Part shown: piece by piece, positions 43,759-55,345 of the stretch | How the letters are laid out: each line of letters begins with the position of its first letter | Position numbering within the stretch: the first letter of the stretch is position 1 | NCBI GenBank assembly: GCA_025667525.1 | Contig: CM046876.1 | Span: 78,835,235 to 78,899,234, forward strand | DNA from: Glebionis coronaria | Lineage: Eukaryota; Streptophyta; Magnoliopsida; Asterales; Asteraceae | Length of the DNA: 64,000 nt | Direction: 5' to 3' | Program-made: the position numbers and the translations under genes | The notes under the pieces: model-generated | What the model was told of the DNA's origin: nothing | The model's database searches: none | The model's input: the letters and a program-made list of their open reading frames with translations, nothing else

Positions 43759-46700
43759 ATGCGTACTAGATCTTCTAATTATCAAGAGCCCGAGCCTCAA
43801 GAAGATTTAGATATGGCAGGTGTCAACAACAACAACATGCCACCGCACCTCAATAATAATAATAATAACAACAATGCTCTTCCACAGCCCGATCTTCGGA
43901 CCATGGAGGAACTTTGTCAACCAACAATGTTTGGACGAGGAGGACCGATTACGCCGATGCAAATCAACGCTCCTGAGTTTTCGTTGAAGCACCACATGAT
44001 TCAGCAAGTACAAACAAACCCATTTAGAGGATTGCCTGATGATGATGCCAACAAACACCTCGACAAGTTCATTACAATCACCCAAAGCATGAAGTTGGCT
44101 GGGGCCACTATGGATGAACTTCGCCTACAACTCTTTCCACACACTCTATTACATCATGCCGAGAAATGGTTTGATCGTCTCCCGAAGAATTCTATTCACA
44201 CTTGGGATGACATGACTCAACGCTTTTTGTCGCGCTACTTTCCACCATCCATGGTCACAAGCCTTCGTAATCAGATCAGCGGTTTCATGCAAGATCCCGA
44301 TGAATCTCTTTTTGACGCTTGGGAGCGATATAATGTCTTGATCGACCGTTTTCCAAACCACAACATGCTTCCGGTCACCTTGATCGATACTTTCTACAAC
44401 GGATTGACTTTTCGAGATCGTGACACGATCAATGCAGCCGCCGGTGGCACATTCATGAAAAGGAGACCCGAGGAGTGTAGAGAGCTTATTGAGAACATGA
44501 CTACTCACCACAAAAACTGGGATTCCTCTGCTTCTTCTAGGAACAACCCGAGAGTCAATGTTTCTTCTACCTCAGCAAACCCTGAGATGACCGAACTCAC
44601 CCGCATGATGACTGAAATGAGCAAAAGTATTACGCTTCTCGCTTCAAACCAACAACAACAAGTTAAAGCGGTTGCTAATCCTTGTGAAACATATGGTGGT
44701 CCTCACTCATACACCGATTGTCCTTCGACACAAGGAAATCCGGAAAATGTGTATGCAGCTTATGGTAATTATTCACCAGAAAATTACCAAGCTCGACCTC
44801 AAGGGGATAGAAATCTGCTGAGTTACCGTTCCAACAACTACCTTTCACCCGGTTTTTCTCCTCAAAACCAAAACCCCGCCAACAACTACACTAGAAGCAA
44901 CCAAATCCCACCAAGAGCTTCTAATCCTTATCACCCACCCGCCCAACAAATTCCACCCATTAACCCCGATGTTGAGGCCATCATGAGAACCCAAGGTGAG
45001 CAAATCAAGAACTTGCAGAGCCAAATTATCAATCTGAAAGGAGATATCACAAAGCAAGGAAATGAGATAAGATCCGAGCTTAGAGATAACATTCAATCCT
45101 CCTTCAGCAGTCAAACCAATGATTTGAAGAATATGCTTGCTAGTTTCTTGCCCGCTGCTCAATCTTCTTCTTCGAGTTCTCTACCTTCAAACACCGTCAC
45201 TAATCCGCGAGCCAATGTGAGTGCTATTACTACTCGTAGTGGAGTCACCATTGTAGGACCACCAATCCCACCACCATCATCTACACCTCCTCCACCACCA
45301 TGTATCCCTACTCCTCATACACCTAGTATTAGTGCACCATTACCGTCTCCGCCTCGACGTGATGAAGTTCCCGCCAATGACCCTTCAACATCTCACCCTT
45401 CACCTACTACACCTGCACCTTCACCACCCAAACCCAATATCCCTTATCCCTCTCGCTTGGGCAAGAACAAAATGCTAAACAAGGAGGACGCTCAAGTAAC
45501 TAGCTATATCAAGATGATTTCTCAAATGAACTTCAACATTAGCTTTCTTGAAGCACTTGTCCACATGCCCAAATTTGTTAAAGCATTTAAGGAATTGCTT
45601 AACAAGAAGGAGAAGCTGATTGAACTCGCCAACACTCGATTAAATGAAAACTGCTCTGCAGTTATTCTTAAAGAACTTCCGGAAAAGCTTGGAGATCCCG
45701 GTCGTTTCGTGTTGCCTTGCGTGTTCAACAAAACTGAAGAATTTACTGCCCTTGCTGATCTCGGGGCCAGTATTAATTTGATGCCATTGAGTGTTTGGAA
45801 AACACTATCATTGCCCGACCTTACTCCAACAAAGATGACTCTTGAACTTGCAAATCGCACTCTCGCTTACCCCGTTGGTATAGCCGAAGACGTGTTCATT
45901 AAAGTTGGCGCATTTACTTTCCCGGTCGATTTTGTCGTAGTTGATTATGAAATGGACCCTCGTATTCCTTTAATACTTGGTCGGCCATTCTTGAGAACCG
46001 GACGTGCTTTAGTAGATGTTGCCGAAGGTGAGTTAATCTTAAGAGTCGGGGATGATGCACAAGTTTTCAAAATGGGGAAGCTTACTAGTACAACTTTTGG
46101 AGGCCGAGAATCAGTGAATATGATTAATGTGCTAGATGACTTTACCGTCTACGAAAATCCTCTATTCGACTCTTGCATCGATAATCCACTTTTTCATGAT
46201 GATGTGGATGATTCTCTCCCTACTTTGGACGCTTCTCCCATTTATGATTCGTCACCGGTCTTTGACGCTTATGATGATGATGTTTCTAGCTCAGATTCGG
46301 ATGATTTTGATTGTACTTCTGAGTATCCCGAGCTGCCCACTTTCGATGATTTTGATGAGGCTGATACTCTCTCGAGCGATTATTCACATACTGAAGATCC
46401 TCCGCCATCACTCGATCCTACTTTGGACGATTATTCATTTGAGGAAGATTTTTCTGAATTTCTTAACACATACTTCCCTCATGAGAGTGATGCTCCTCCT
46501 TACGACTTTGAAGATTATCGTCTTGATCCTACTTTGGATTTGAAGAGCATTTTGTATAAGGAGAAGAAACCGGTCGACACCGAAATCCTTTGCACGTATG
46601 ATTTGACACCTCTTTGTCCCACTTCTGAGGACGAGGTTGTGCTTCTTTGCGGATCTTCTTCACACTCGGCTGAGCCGGAGTGCTATTTTCCCCTGAAGGA

Positions 46701-46956
46701 AAAGGTGTTCGATCCCGGTATTGAAGTCTTTAAGCCATCTCAGTATCCAACTGATGAAATAAAAGGAAAAATCTTTGGAAATCTTAAATACATGCTTGCA
46801 CCACTTCATCCTTGCTTCTACTGTGCTCCATCACTGCTTAAGGGAACCTTGCCACTTCTCTTTTGGCTTGCCTTGTTCGCCTTAAGCTCGTGTTTATTGA
46901 TAGATGAAAACTATGTCTTTGATCCTGGTGGATATGTCTCATGCTTCTTCCGTTGA
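43759..46956 (+). CDS. gag: Gag-protease protein of the Athila-like element, acidic tail with a hydrophobic segment
   Basis: ATG at 43759 (MRTRSSNYQEPEPQEDLDMA), 1065 codons; an upstream in-frame ATG at 43702 lies in the leader and is less likely. The N-terminus has the retrotransposon Gag domain (FRGLPDDDANKHLDKFITIT, AEKWFDRLPKNSIHTWDDMT, DESLFDAWERYNVLIDRFPN). The zinc knuckle reads CETYGGPHSYTDC, with the second Cys changed to Tyr (TAT at 44692). A Pro-rich linker leads to an aspartic protease (ALADLGASINLMPLSVWKTL, RIPLILGRPFLRTGRALVDV). Then comes a very acidic stretch (~46130-46560) and a hydrophobic run LPLLFWLALFALSSCLLI near the end. No polymerase. Confidence 0.88.
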   Translation: MRTRSSNYQEPEPQEDLDMAGVNNNNMPPHLNNNNNNNNALPQPDLRTMEELCQPTMFGRGGPITPMQINAPEFSLKHHMIQQVQTNPFRGLPDDDANKHLDKFITITQSMKLAGATMDELRLQLFPHTLLHHAEKWFDRLPKNSIHTWDDMTQRFLSRYFPPSMVTSLRNQISGFMQDPDESLFDAWERYNVLIDRFPNHNMLPVTLIDTFYNGLTFRDRDTINAAAGGTFMKRRPEECRELIENMTTHHKNWDSSASSRNNPRVNVSSTSANPEMTELTRMMTEMSKSITLLASNQQQQVKAVANPCETYGGPHSYTDCPSTQGNPENVYAAYGNYSPENYQARPQGDRNLLSYRSNNYLSPGFSPQNQNPANNYTRSNQIPPRASNPYHPPAQQIPPINPDVEAIMRTQGEQIKNLQSQIINLKGDITKQGNEIRSELRDNIQSSFSSQTNDLKNMLASFLPAAQSSSSSSLPSNTVTNPRANVSAITTRSGVTIVGPPIPPPSSTPPPPPCIPTPHTPSISAPLPSPPRRDEVPANDPSTSHPSPTTPAPSPPKPNIPYPSRLGKNKMLNKEDAQVTSYIKMISQMNFNISFLEALVHMPKFVKAFKELLNKKEKLIELANTRLNENCSAVILKELPEKLGDPGRFVLPCVFNKTEEFTALADLGASINLMPLSVWKTLSLPDLTPTKMTLELANRTLAYPVGIAEDVFIKVGAFTFPVDFVVVDYEMDPRIPLILGRPFLRTGRALVDVAEGELILRVGDDAQVFKMGKLTSTTFGGRESVNMINVLDDFTVYENPLFDSCIDNPLFHDDVDDSLPTLDASPIYDSSPVFDAYDDDVSSSDSDDFDCTSEYPELPTFDDFDEADTLSSDYSHTEDPPPSLDPTLDDYSFEEDFSEFLNTYFPHESDAPPYDFEDYRLDPTLDLKSILYKEKKPVDTEILCTYDLTPLCPTSEDEVVLLCGSSSHSAEPECYFPLKEKVFDPGIEVFKPSQYPTDEIKGKIFGNLKYMLAPLHPCFYCAPSLLKGTLPLLFWLALFALSSCLLIDENYVFDPGGYVSCFFR

Positions 46957-48963
46957 TGATCAAGGTCGAGTCAGGCTAATGACTCGGTTAACAAAAACCA
47001 AGCGCTTCTTAGGAGGCAACCCATGCATCTATCCTTTCGCTTTCTTTACCATAAGTGTAGGGGGGACCCTTTGGATTGCTATTTCCTCTCCTCACTTCTT
47101 AATCAGGGATTCGAGCTTCAATGATCCACTCTTGATGATTCTTGACGACCCGTGATTCCATGTTCTACTTTATCCCGGTTCTATCCTAAACTCTTTTCGA
47201 TTCACTATTTTATATTTTCTCAATATTAAAATAGGAATCTCTTTAGTTGTCTTTCCCTTAGCGAAACTTAAACAACGTGCACAATGTCCTAAGTGTAGGG
47301 GAGTTTACTCCCACATGCTTAAACATTGAGGACAATGTTTATCTTAAGTGTAGGGGGGACTTCTATCGAAGTTAAGTGGTATTTTCCTTGTATTTGTCCT
47401 CATTTTAACCGGAAAATCAATTTTTCGACATTTTTCAAAATTTTTGATCTATTTTGGCCTATTAGTTTTACCCTTCGTATAGTTATTTTCTTTCTTTATT
47501 AGAATAAATGTTTAATAAGTGGTTTTAATTTTTAAACGTTGTGAATCTTTTGACTCAATCCGAGTTTACTATAGCTAGTATCCTTAACGTGTTTAAGTCA
47601 AGTTTTGCTAGGCTTTTATATAGGGAGCTATAAAACGCGAAAGTCTTAACTTTCACGGTTTAAGAACAAGAACTTTTCGCAAGTTCCTATAAATGATCCT
47701 AGAGAGTCGTTTATCAAGGGAACTTTAAGATGCGATTTCTAAACTTGAAAGAGTCTAAGAATTTGCAAGATCCTATAGGCGACTCGAAAACCCAAAACTT
47801 TGATTTAATAGGCTAAGTATCCACGAGTCTCATTACTTGAGATTTTAAACTGTGGAGAACGAGAGATGATAGAGTCAATTATAAGTTCGGTATTCTTTCG
47901 TGAATTTATGTGAGTTAATTATAAGCCTATTCTCCCATCGCTTGCTAATAAATTTATCTGCTAATAAATAAGGTTGTACGGTTTGAAAAGTTACTTAGCT
48001 TCCAGCCCCAGATCGTTTAAAAGTTGCTCGGTAATGACGAGAGTTCATAGCCAAGGCATAACTTATGAAGCGGGGCGCGAAGATTGGCGAGTCCGAAAAG
48101 GCCCTAACAAGGCATGAGGGCTATGTTTTGTTGCTAACGATCCAAAAGTGATGTGAAGAATCATTTATCGAAAATCAATATGAAGGATCGAGACACACGA
48201 CGAAAAGCAAAAACTCCCAAAAAGTCATGGAGAAGTGTATCCGAAAAGACCCTAACAAGGTATGAGGATAAATAGATCCAAGTCAATAAAGGAGGCGGAT
48301 CGTTGTATATCAAAATCCTAAATAAAGATTGGAGAAAAATGAAGAAGTCGTGGTCCATATATGAAGAATCTCTCAAAAATTCCAAGTGAAGAAATTCCAT
48401 TTATGAATAGAAGACCATTATTTCATGAACGTCTCTCAAGATTTGAAGTATGAAGTCGCTACCAAATATCGGCCCGAGAAAGGTCTCAAATCGCGTTTAA
48501 GTTATGCCAAGATATGAACTTTTTGATATCCCGAGAAGCAGTTTTAAAAGATTTGGTCCTTTAGCTAACTATTGATTAAATCGTGCACCTTATTTTCAGA
48601 CTAAATAATTATCGAAATAAGTCAAACAATGCATCTTCGTGATCATTCAAGACAACAATAAAATATAAGAGATACCCATAGGAATAAGGGAGTCTAAGTG
48701 AATAATTGGCCCACATGAGTTCGTGTTAGTCTACTAACTTATAATAACAATGATCTCGTTTTTAAGCTTGGTTTGGAGAAAGTGAAAAGTTGAGGATGAT
48801 GACTATTCATGACATTTTCAAAACCCAAGGTATGCTTTTGATTTCTTTATTTTAAATGTTTATAATCTCTATCTCTTTAATAAAGGCCAACATGGATTGA
48901 TTATGATGAAAAGTGTAAACATGCTTTGTAACTAATGCATTGCATGAGGACATTGCAATGGTC
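46957..48963 (+). other. 3' untranslated region of the Athila-like element
   Basis: No credible ORF. AAGTGTAGGGG(G) purine tracts at ~47053, ~47290 and ~47346 copy the PPT. Short repeats such as ccgaaaag-ccctaacaaggyatgagg occur near 48094 and 48240. Nothing recalls RT or integrase. Confidence 0.8.
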
Positions 48964-48977
48964 AAGTGTAGGGGATT
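48964..48977 (+). other. Polypurine tract of the Athila-like element
   Basis: AAGTGTAGGGGATT directly before the 3' LTR. Confidence 0.88.
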
Positions 48978-50206
48978 TGATAGGTGTGAAAACACCCATC
49001 TTTTCTACCACTTAATTACAATAATAACCGGACCAAAACGTGTATTTTATGTCTTTTATGTCGGAATTATGCGTGGTTTATGTTTTTGTTGTGATTTAGG
49101 ACGAAATTGTGAAAAGTGGAGAAAACACGGGAATTCACGGGCGTTCACGGCTTTTATTGAAGAAAAAGATGAAAGACGTAGTCGAGAAGGCAAGAGTGGA
49201 TAAAGAACGGAAGTCCAAGACCAATTATGAAGATTTATCGAAGAAAAAGTCAAAAGACGGAAGTTTATCAAAAGCCGAGAAACTCAAGTCTATTTTATTG
49301 AAGAAATTAAAGACGAGTTCAAAAGAAATCCCGAGCCACAAGTCCTTAAAGTCCAAGTTTAAAAGAAAGATTAGAAGAAAAGGACTTGATGGTGCAATTA
49401 ACAAGAAAGGAAGGAGAGAAGAAGCTTCCTCTAACCATTCCCTAATCACCTATATATACCCCTCATTTTCATTCATTAAGTTTTGTTGGTGGCTTGACAA
49501 ACCATTCTTCCACTTTCATTTATGCACATTTAATTACTTGCACATTTAAATACATGTTTTGCACCTTTAATTACCTTTAATTTCAAGTAAGTGTTTCTTT
49601 AATTTCTTGCACCTTTACTTTATCTTGTTAATCTTCTTCTTCTACCTTTCTTTGATTTACACGTTTTTAATCTTGTTAAGTTGTTTAAAGATTTGATTTT
49701 TATGCTTTTGATTGTTTTAAATCTCTTATTTTCATAGCTTATTTGGTTTATTTTCAAGTTTATATAGTTTTTATAAAAGTTATTTTTATATAAAAAGTTG
49801 TTTTTATTAAAGTTTATCTTTTTCGTGATTTAAAAGTTGTTCACTTTCAGTTTTATAGTTTATTTTTACACGGTTTTAGTTAAGTTTTTCGTCTAGTGCT
49901 TATTAGAACAATAGCTTATTTACTTAGCTTATTTTTAGTACTTTTCCCCGTTTTCCGATCGTGACAATCGGAAAAGGGTTTTGTATTCCGATCGGTACCA
50001 ATCTGAAAAGGGTTTCATTATTCCGATTGGGGGAGACTTTTATATTCCGATTGGAGGTTGGTTGGATATTCCGATTGGTGTGCAAGTGACAGTATTCCGA
50101 TTGGTGTTCAGTACAACATTCCGATTGAGGTGCATGTTGGTATTCCGATAGGGGGTGACACATATTCCGATTGGGTACTTAACATCATTCCGACCAAGGT
50201 CCTATC
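48978..50206 (+). repeat. 3' LTR of the Athila-like element, interrupted
   Basis: Matches 41718-42946; cut at 50207 by copia element 2. TATA near 49451; donor at the position equivalent to 42327. Right part is outside the window. Confidence 0.93.
50202..50206. repeat. Target-site duplication (left) of copia element 2
   Basis: ctatc; the last four bases of the window (63997-64000) read ctat, consistent with its partner. Confidence 0.8.
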
Positions 50207-50731
50207 TGTTGATCCCAAAGTCAGATCTTAAACCTTAATAGCTTGTTTAAGGGTTGTGATACAGAGAAAGAATTCAATCTAACACTAGAGAAACTTTGCA
50301 AAGCAAAGTAACTAAACAAGATGCGGAATGTAATGTTTAGCACAAGAACAAATGAGATTCAAACGTTGAACTTTAATATATCAAAGATATACGAATACCC
50401 AAAGTGGTATTAGGGTTTACAAAACCTTAAAGTAATAATAATGAAAAACGAAATGAGAAAGACACACTTTGCATGCTAACCTAGTGAGTCCTTTTATAGA
50501 TACAAGGACCCACGTACAAGATCACTACTAACAAACTATGGAAAGTATTAAGGAATAATAACTGAAACGCGTAAAAATCTATTCCATGTTTATCTTGACG
50601 GCAGGGCCTTTGACTCCAGCAGGGGAACGGATCCCCCTGCCTTTGTTATTTAGCAGGGGGAACTTACTCTATCAGGGGTATGAATAATCAACTAGCAGGG
50701 GAAACAAACAAGCATAGATTTATTCCCAACA
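50207..50731 (-). repeat. 3' LTR (LTR-B) of copia element 2
   Basis: On the + strand TGTTGATCCC … TTCCCAACA. Sense TATA CTATAAAAGG near 50490-50499. Upstream of it (50598-50708) are five to six GCAGGGGAA-type motifs. Confidence 0.95.
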
Positions 50732-50760
50732 ATCCTCCCCTAAACTTGTGCTTTCCCCTA
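50732..50760 (-). other. Polypurine tracts of copia element 2
   Basis: On the - strand TTTAGGGGAGGAT abuts the LTR; a second tract, TTTAGGGGAAAGC, lies 10 bp further in. Confidence 0.85.
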
Positions 50761-50799
50761 AAGACAAGTTTCTGAATAAATGCTAGTTGATGAGGATGC

Positions 50800-51747
50800 T
50801 TACAAACTCTCTGGCCAAATCTGACTATGAACCATTCTTACCAGATCATAAGCAACAGGCTTTTTGGCATCAACAATTAACTTAGCCTGTGCTAACTTCT
50901 TCAAGGTTTCCTGAGAGAAAGGATAATACCTATGATTGAGCAAATAAACACTCACACCTTCCATTACTACCTCATAAACCCCAGAATTTGTAAATAGCTT
51001 CCAATACACCAAATCTCCTTTATTCACTGCATCAAATAGAGGATCAAATAATTCATGTTCATACATTCTATGCATGCACTCCCAGATTACCCAATCCTTC
51101 TCCACACCATCCATGGTAGGAGGTTTTGCAGCAAACGTTTTCTTCAATATTTTCCACAGATCTTCTAAGTCTTCACTATCCAAAATTTGAAACATGACAT
51201 TTAGGCTTAGAAAAGTCTGTGCTGTATTGTCAGCCCTTGTAAGCTTCCACCAAGTTCTCCCTTTGTGTTCATAAACAACATACTCTATAATAGCAAACTT
51301 CTTTCCAAGTTCACTAGGTGAGATTTCATCATTTTCCTGCAAAATCTGTTGTTTATCAATTTCATCATTTGATGGCCCTTGAGACTCTTTAGTAATTATG
51401 CCCACTTGCTCCATTCTCTTGAGTCTCTTTGCTGCCCTTTGTGCATTAAGTACAGACTTCTCAAGTACTTCTGGAAAACTTTCACCTGCTTGGTGTGATT
51501 CCCCTGTTGGAGATGATGCACCTGCTTGTGTAGTCTCTCCAGCTTTTCTTTTCTTTGTTGCTCTAGCTTTCTGTAGCACTTCACTTTGTCTCCTAAGATA
51601 CTCAGCTTCCGCAGGAGTGTTGATGGTCATCCAATCCTCCACATCATATAACTTTAGAACTGGTCTGACTGCTCTCTTTATGGCTTCAAAGCTCATATCT
51701 GTGAAGTCACCATCCTTCCACTTTCTATGCCTTTTAAGCAGAACTTT
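50800..51747 (-). pseudogene. Accessory protein of copia element 2, C-terminal segment
   Basis: In frame with the segment upstream, separated only by TAA at 51748-51750. It starts SFEAIKRAVRPVLKLYDVED, passes a basic low-complexity linker with coiled-coil tendency (EAEYLRRQSEVLQKARATKK), then a globular domain: YEHKGRTWWKLTRADNTAQT, MFQILDSEDLEDLWKILKK, VYWKLFTNSGVYEVVMEG and VAYDLVRMVHSQIW. I recall this W-K-x-x-R-A-D … E-D-L-E-x-L-W-K module from many uncharacterised Asteraceae retrotransposon proteins (not searched). No catalytic motif; function unknown. Confidence 0.65.
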
Positions 51748-52338
51748 TTAGTGATCAAGTTGCCCTTTCTCTGATGTTCTATACTTCTCACTCTGAATTT
51801 GCATTGCCCTTCTTTCCAGATATTCAGTTTGAAATTTGTAAACAAGGCAAGTCAACTCATACCTGTCTTCCAAAGGAGCATTTTTCAACTCCTTCTCCCA
51901 TTGATCAAGAAATTCTCCAACATGAGGTACCCTGTCATCTAGTTCCCTATGCATAATCTCAACCTGTTTTAGCATATCTTTGGGCCTCATCTTCTCCATC
52001 CTTTGATCCTGCATATCCATTTCCTCTTGTTGTAGCCTGAGAGCTACTTGTGCATCTTGTGCTTCTTGGATCTTCTGCTGTTCAGGAGTCAGATGCTTGT
52101 ATTTTCTCTTGGGCTGTTGCACCATGATTCCTTTTCCTTTGTCTTTTGGATCCACTGCTGGTGCTGGTTTTGCTTTAGATGCAGGTTCTTTGATTGTTAT
52201 CCCCTTCTGAGCTGGTTGCTTTCTGTTCTTCCTAACAAATGTTTGAGTAATGTTCTTAGCAGGGGATAAACTTACAGCAGTGGGATCAACAATGGCAGGG
52301 GAAACTTTTGAAGCAGGGGCTTCTTCTTGATTGCCCAT
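51748..52338 (-). pseudogene. Accessory protein of copia element 2, middle segment
   Basis: ATG at 52338 (MGNQEEAPASKVSPAIVDPT), basic and Pro/Ser rich, then a long charged coiled coil (LTPEQQKIQEAQDAQVALRL, MEKMRPKDMLKQVEIMHREL). Two S-P-A words are encoded by TCCCCTGC-type motif copies. It overlaps the upstream segment in another frame; one indel near 52345 probably split a single protein. Ends at TAA 51748-51750. Confidence 0.6.
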
Positions 52339-53747
52339 GGTAGCAATGTTTGAGCAATATCTTTGGTTGCACTCCCCTTGTCACTTCCTTTATCAGCACT
52401 TTCTCTCTCCATTCCTTCCTTAGCACCTGTTATCTTTCCATGCTCCCTACCAGGATATGAATAATATTCGGTAGATCCTTCTTTGGTTGGAATTTCCTCC
52501 CCTTTGGAAGCATCCTCATCTGTGGAAAGAATCAGTCTGGGCTTTCTCCTCCCCTCAAGAGTAGCAAGTCTGGTTTCCAGGTGAGAGATAACTAGACCTT
52601 GCTTTTTGACATCTTGTACTAGTTGTGCATTCTGTCTTTTCAGACTCATGCACATTTTCGTCAATTCCAGATTTGTCAAAGGTTGCATACTGCTCTCAAT
52701 CCTAGAAGGGGATTGCTCCCCTTGTTGGATATCATGGAGTGGGGGAGAGGACTTATTGATGGTGTCACTCTCCTGCTCACCCCTTGAGGATGAGACAGTA
52801 GTGGCAGCCAAACCCCCAGATTGCTCCAAACTCTTGGAGACTCTCCTTTCTGCTGCTTGTGAAGATTCACCAGGCAAGGGAGACCTGGCAAACCTGGATT
52901 TTGAACGCCTTTCTTGTTGTGGATCAGCAGGTGGTAGGTTCCTGGCAGGGGTTTCAGCAGGTTGATTTGTGGCTGTTTGATGTTTGGCTTCTTCCCGTCT
53001 GATTTGATCTAGCATAATTGAAGTGAATGGAATGTTTCTGCCAGAAAACAAAGGTGATGGTGCAAGTAATGTGGTGAAAAGTTTGGTGGTGTGTTTGGTT
53101 GCTGAAAAATAGTTTCTGTGTGTAATGGGACCATGATCACTCATATTCAGCAAAACTTCTATAAAACTTGGATACATACAAAACTTTGAGGTGCTTGAAA
53201 CATTTTTAACCATGCCTTTAAAAATCATTTGAGAAAAATAATACTTCCTTCCTGTTGCAAAGCAAATCAGGGCAGAAGCTATCTCACTACCAACCTCATT
53301 GAAAGCAGTGGTTTTGGGTGACAAACATTGCATAATAGTATGAATCAAAAATTTCCAATGAGGGGCAAACTGGCCTTTTGCAAACTTTAATCTTTGATTT
53401 TCAGAAAGTTTATACCCCAATTTATCAAGACCTTCAAAAATTTCAGCCTCAGAAAAGTTGGTTATTCCATCCTCATCATCAAGGAGGAGATTCTCCCTGA
53501 TGGAGGCAAGTGTGATTACCTTGGAATGACCATCAACTGTGCTTTGAATTATGACCTCTCCATTCACTGTTTTGGTCATGGCTTTAGACCAGAACTGTTG
53601 AATGTGTGAGGTATAAATGCGAGGATTGATGAGAAGGGCCACTCTGAAGTATGAAGACTTTAGAAAGGCCACAGCCTCAGCAAACTCGGCTGGTTCATCA
53701 TGAAGCAAAGCAAATTGGTTATGATTAGGAGCAATTTTAAGAGTCAT
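52272..53747 (-). pseudogene. Accessory protein of copia element 2, N-terminal segment
   Basis: ATG at 53747 (MTLKIAPNHNQFALLHDEPA), 491 codons, the last ~25 out of frame with the rest of the protein. The first ~250 residues form a globular region: YTSHIQQFWSKAMTKT, VITLASIRENLLLDDEDG, GQFAPHWKFLIHTIMQCLSP, VGSEIASALICFATGRKYYF and FCMYPSFIEVLLNM. Motif order matches the N-terminal exon of the element 1 accessory gene. A Ser/Gln/Pro-rich linker and a helix (LTKMCMSLKRQNAQLVQDVK) follow. A TATA box lies ~97 bp before the ATG. No intron is needed here. Confidence 0.68.
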
Positions 53748-53855
53748 GATGAATTTGGAAAATAGTTTAGAGGTTTATAGAGATGGGAGGTAAGTGGATT
53801 AGGTCGAGAGAGATTTGTGGACCTGCTGATAAAGGGAATTAAGTTTATATAGACA
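53748..53855 (-). promoter_or_regulatory. Internal promoter for the accessory gene of copia element 2
   Basis: Sense-strand CTATATAAAC (53843-53852), then a CT-rich leader (AAATCTCTCTCGACC, CATCTCTATAAACCTC) to the ATG at 53747. GCAGGGGAA motifs at 54080-54135 lie 230-290 bp upstream of the TATA box. Confidence 0.58.
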
Positions 53856-54853
53856 AATTGAAGGGCTGTGATTGGACCAAAATTTTCAAATTGCAAAAAT
53901 ATCAAAGATAAATCTTGATAAAAAATTAATATATTTGAAATAGAAGGAAAAGATTACCAATCAGCTAAGGAAGCGCCTTAAATATCTTTTAAAAAGAATA
54001 AAATATTCCCTAACCAAAATATAAGCAAGCAGGCCCAACGGCTATGAACAGGGTAACGGTATTGTCGGTCAACGGTCAAACAGGGGAATGTTGTGAAGGC
54101 AGGGGAATAAAAGATAAAAGCAGGGGAAACTTTCCTAGGGGTATTAAACTAGTCATAGAAGGACCAATGCTAACTAGCTCTGCTCTAATGCACACACTTG
54201 TATACACAAGATAGATACATAGAATCTCAAGAGTCCTCTATTCAACAATAGGCCCAATACAAAAAGTTAATACATAAGTCCCCCTACACCAGGTAATCCC
54301 AAGAAATCATGCATACCCCAGTCACCATCCCAACCTTTTCCCTTACCTATGGTCAGTTAGTCTTGGCAATGTGTGCCACACATCTGTATTTTGAACAGCA
54401 AGCTGCTTGAATAAAGAAATGTAAACACACACTACAGTGCCTCAAGGTTTCAGAATTCTGACAAGCTTTGCAGCAAGTCATCATTATCCTGAACCCTCAC
54501 TCACCAGTGGATATGATCTAAGACCATATATGAGCATTCTAAGAATACCCTGAATCCTAAAGGTGTGACCTAACCTCCCCTGAAACATAGAGTATATACC
54601 TGATCCACCAAGGAGAATAGTATGCACCATATGAACCTCTGTATTGTTAGTCTAAAACCACATAAAACCACTTTTGTAAAAAGAACACACCCAGCTTAAG
54701 AGAAAAATTCTCTTGGCAGGGGAATGAACCCCAGGCAGGGGAATCAGTGTTAAAAAGCAGTGGAATGAAAGAAATGGTAAAATTGACTAACAATTATACA
54801 ACAACAGCAGTGAAGTAACCCTGATTACACATGACAAAAATAGACATCAGATT
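53856..54853 (-). other. Spacer between pol and the accessory gene of copia element 2
   Basis: No ORF. Two clusters of the GCAGGGGAA motif, three copies at 54080-54135 and three at 54714-54770. Otherwise unremarkable AT-rich sequence. Confidence 0.8.
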
Positions 54854-55345
54854 TTAAGGAGTAACCATTCCAATACCTGCAACCAGATACTGAAACCTCC
54901 CTACCTCAAAAGCTTTTGTTAAAAGATCAGAAACATTAAGTTCTGTATCAATTTTCTCAGGGATAATCAGTCCTTTTTCAAAATAATCTCTGATAAAGTG
55001 ATGTCTAATTTCAATGTGTTTGGTTTTGCTATGAAAAACAGGGTTCTTTATGATGCAAATAGTGCTGTTGTTGTCAATAAATATCTTGGTTTCAAGAAAG
55101 TTGTACCCATAATCAAGCAATTGATTTTGCACCCAAAGAACTTGACCACAGCATGCAGCAGCTGCTACATACTCAGCTTCAGTTGTGGATGTTGCCATGA
55201 TTGTCTGCTTCTTACATTGCCAAGATATAAGTCTGCTCCCCAAAAATTGGCATCCCCCTGTTGTAGACTTCCTATCATTGTTGTCACCAGCATAATCACT
55301 ATCTGAATAAGCTATTAGCTCAAATGGTGACTCCTTTGGATACTA
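54854..55345 (-). pseudogene. pol: RNase H, copia element 2
   Basis: [79 protein letters not shown] and HIEIRHHFIRDYFEKG, ending at the natural stop TAA 54854-54856. In frame with RT but separated by TAG at 55343-55345, which replaces a Trp codon in the L-G-L-W-Y-P motif. Confidence 0.9.

Larger units (their letters stand above)
41718..50206 (+). mobile_element. Athila-like gypsy element with gag and protease only (TR-GAG type)
   Basis: 5' LTR 41718-43490, PBS 43493-43508, one long gag-protease frame, 2-kb 3' region, PPT and 3' LTR from 48978 (cut by copia element 2 at 50207). No RT, RNase H or integrase. Gag sequence and Asp-tRNA-like PBS fit Athila/Tat. The candidate TSD at left is ggcca (41713-41717); its partner is outside the window. 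The LTRs differ at about four sites over 1.23 kb, so insertion is recent. Confidence 0.88.
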
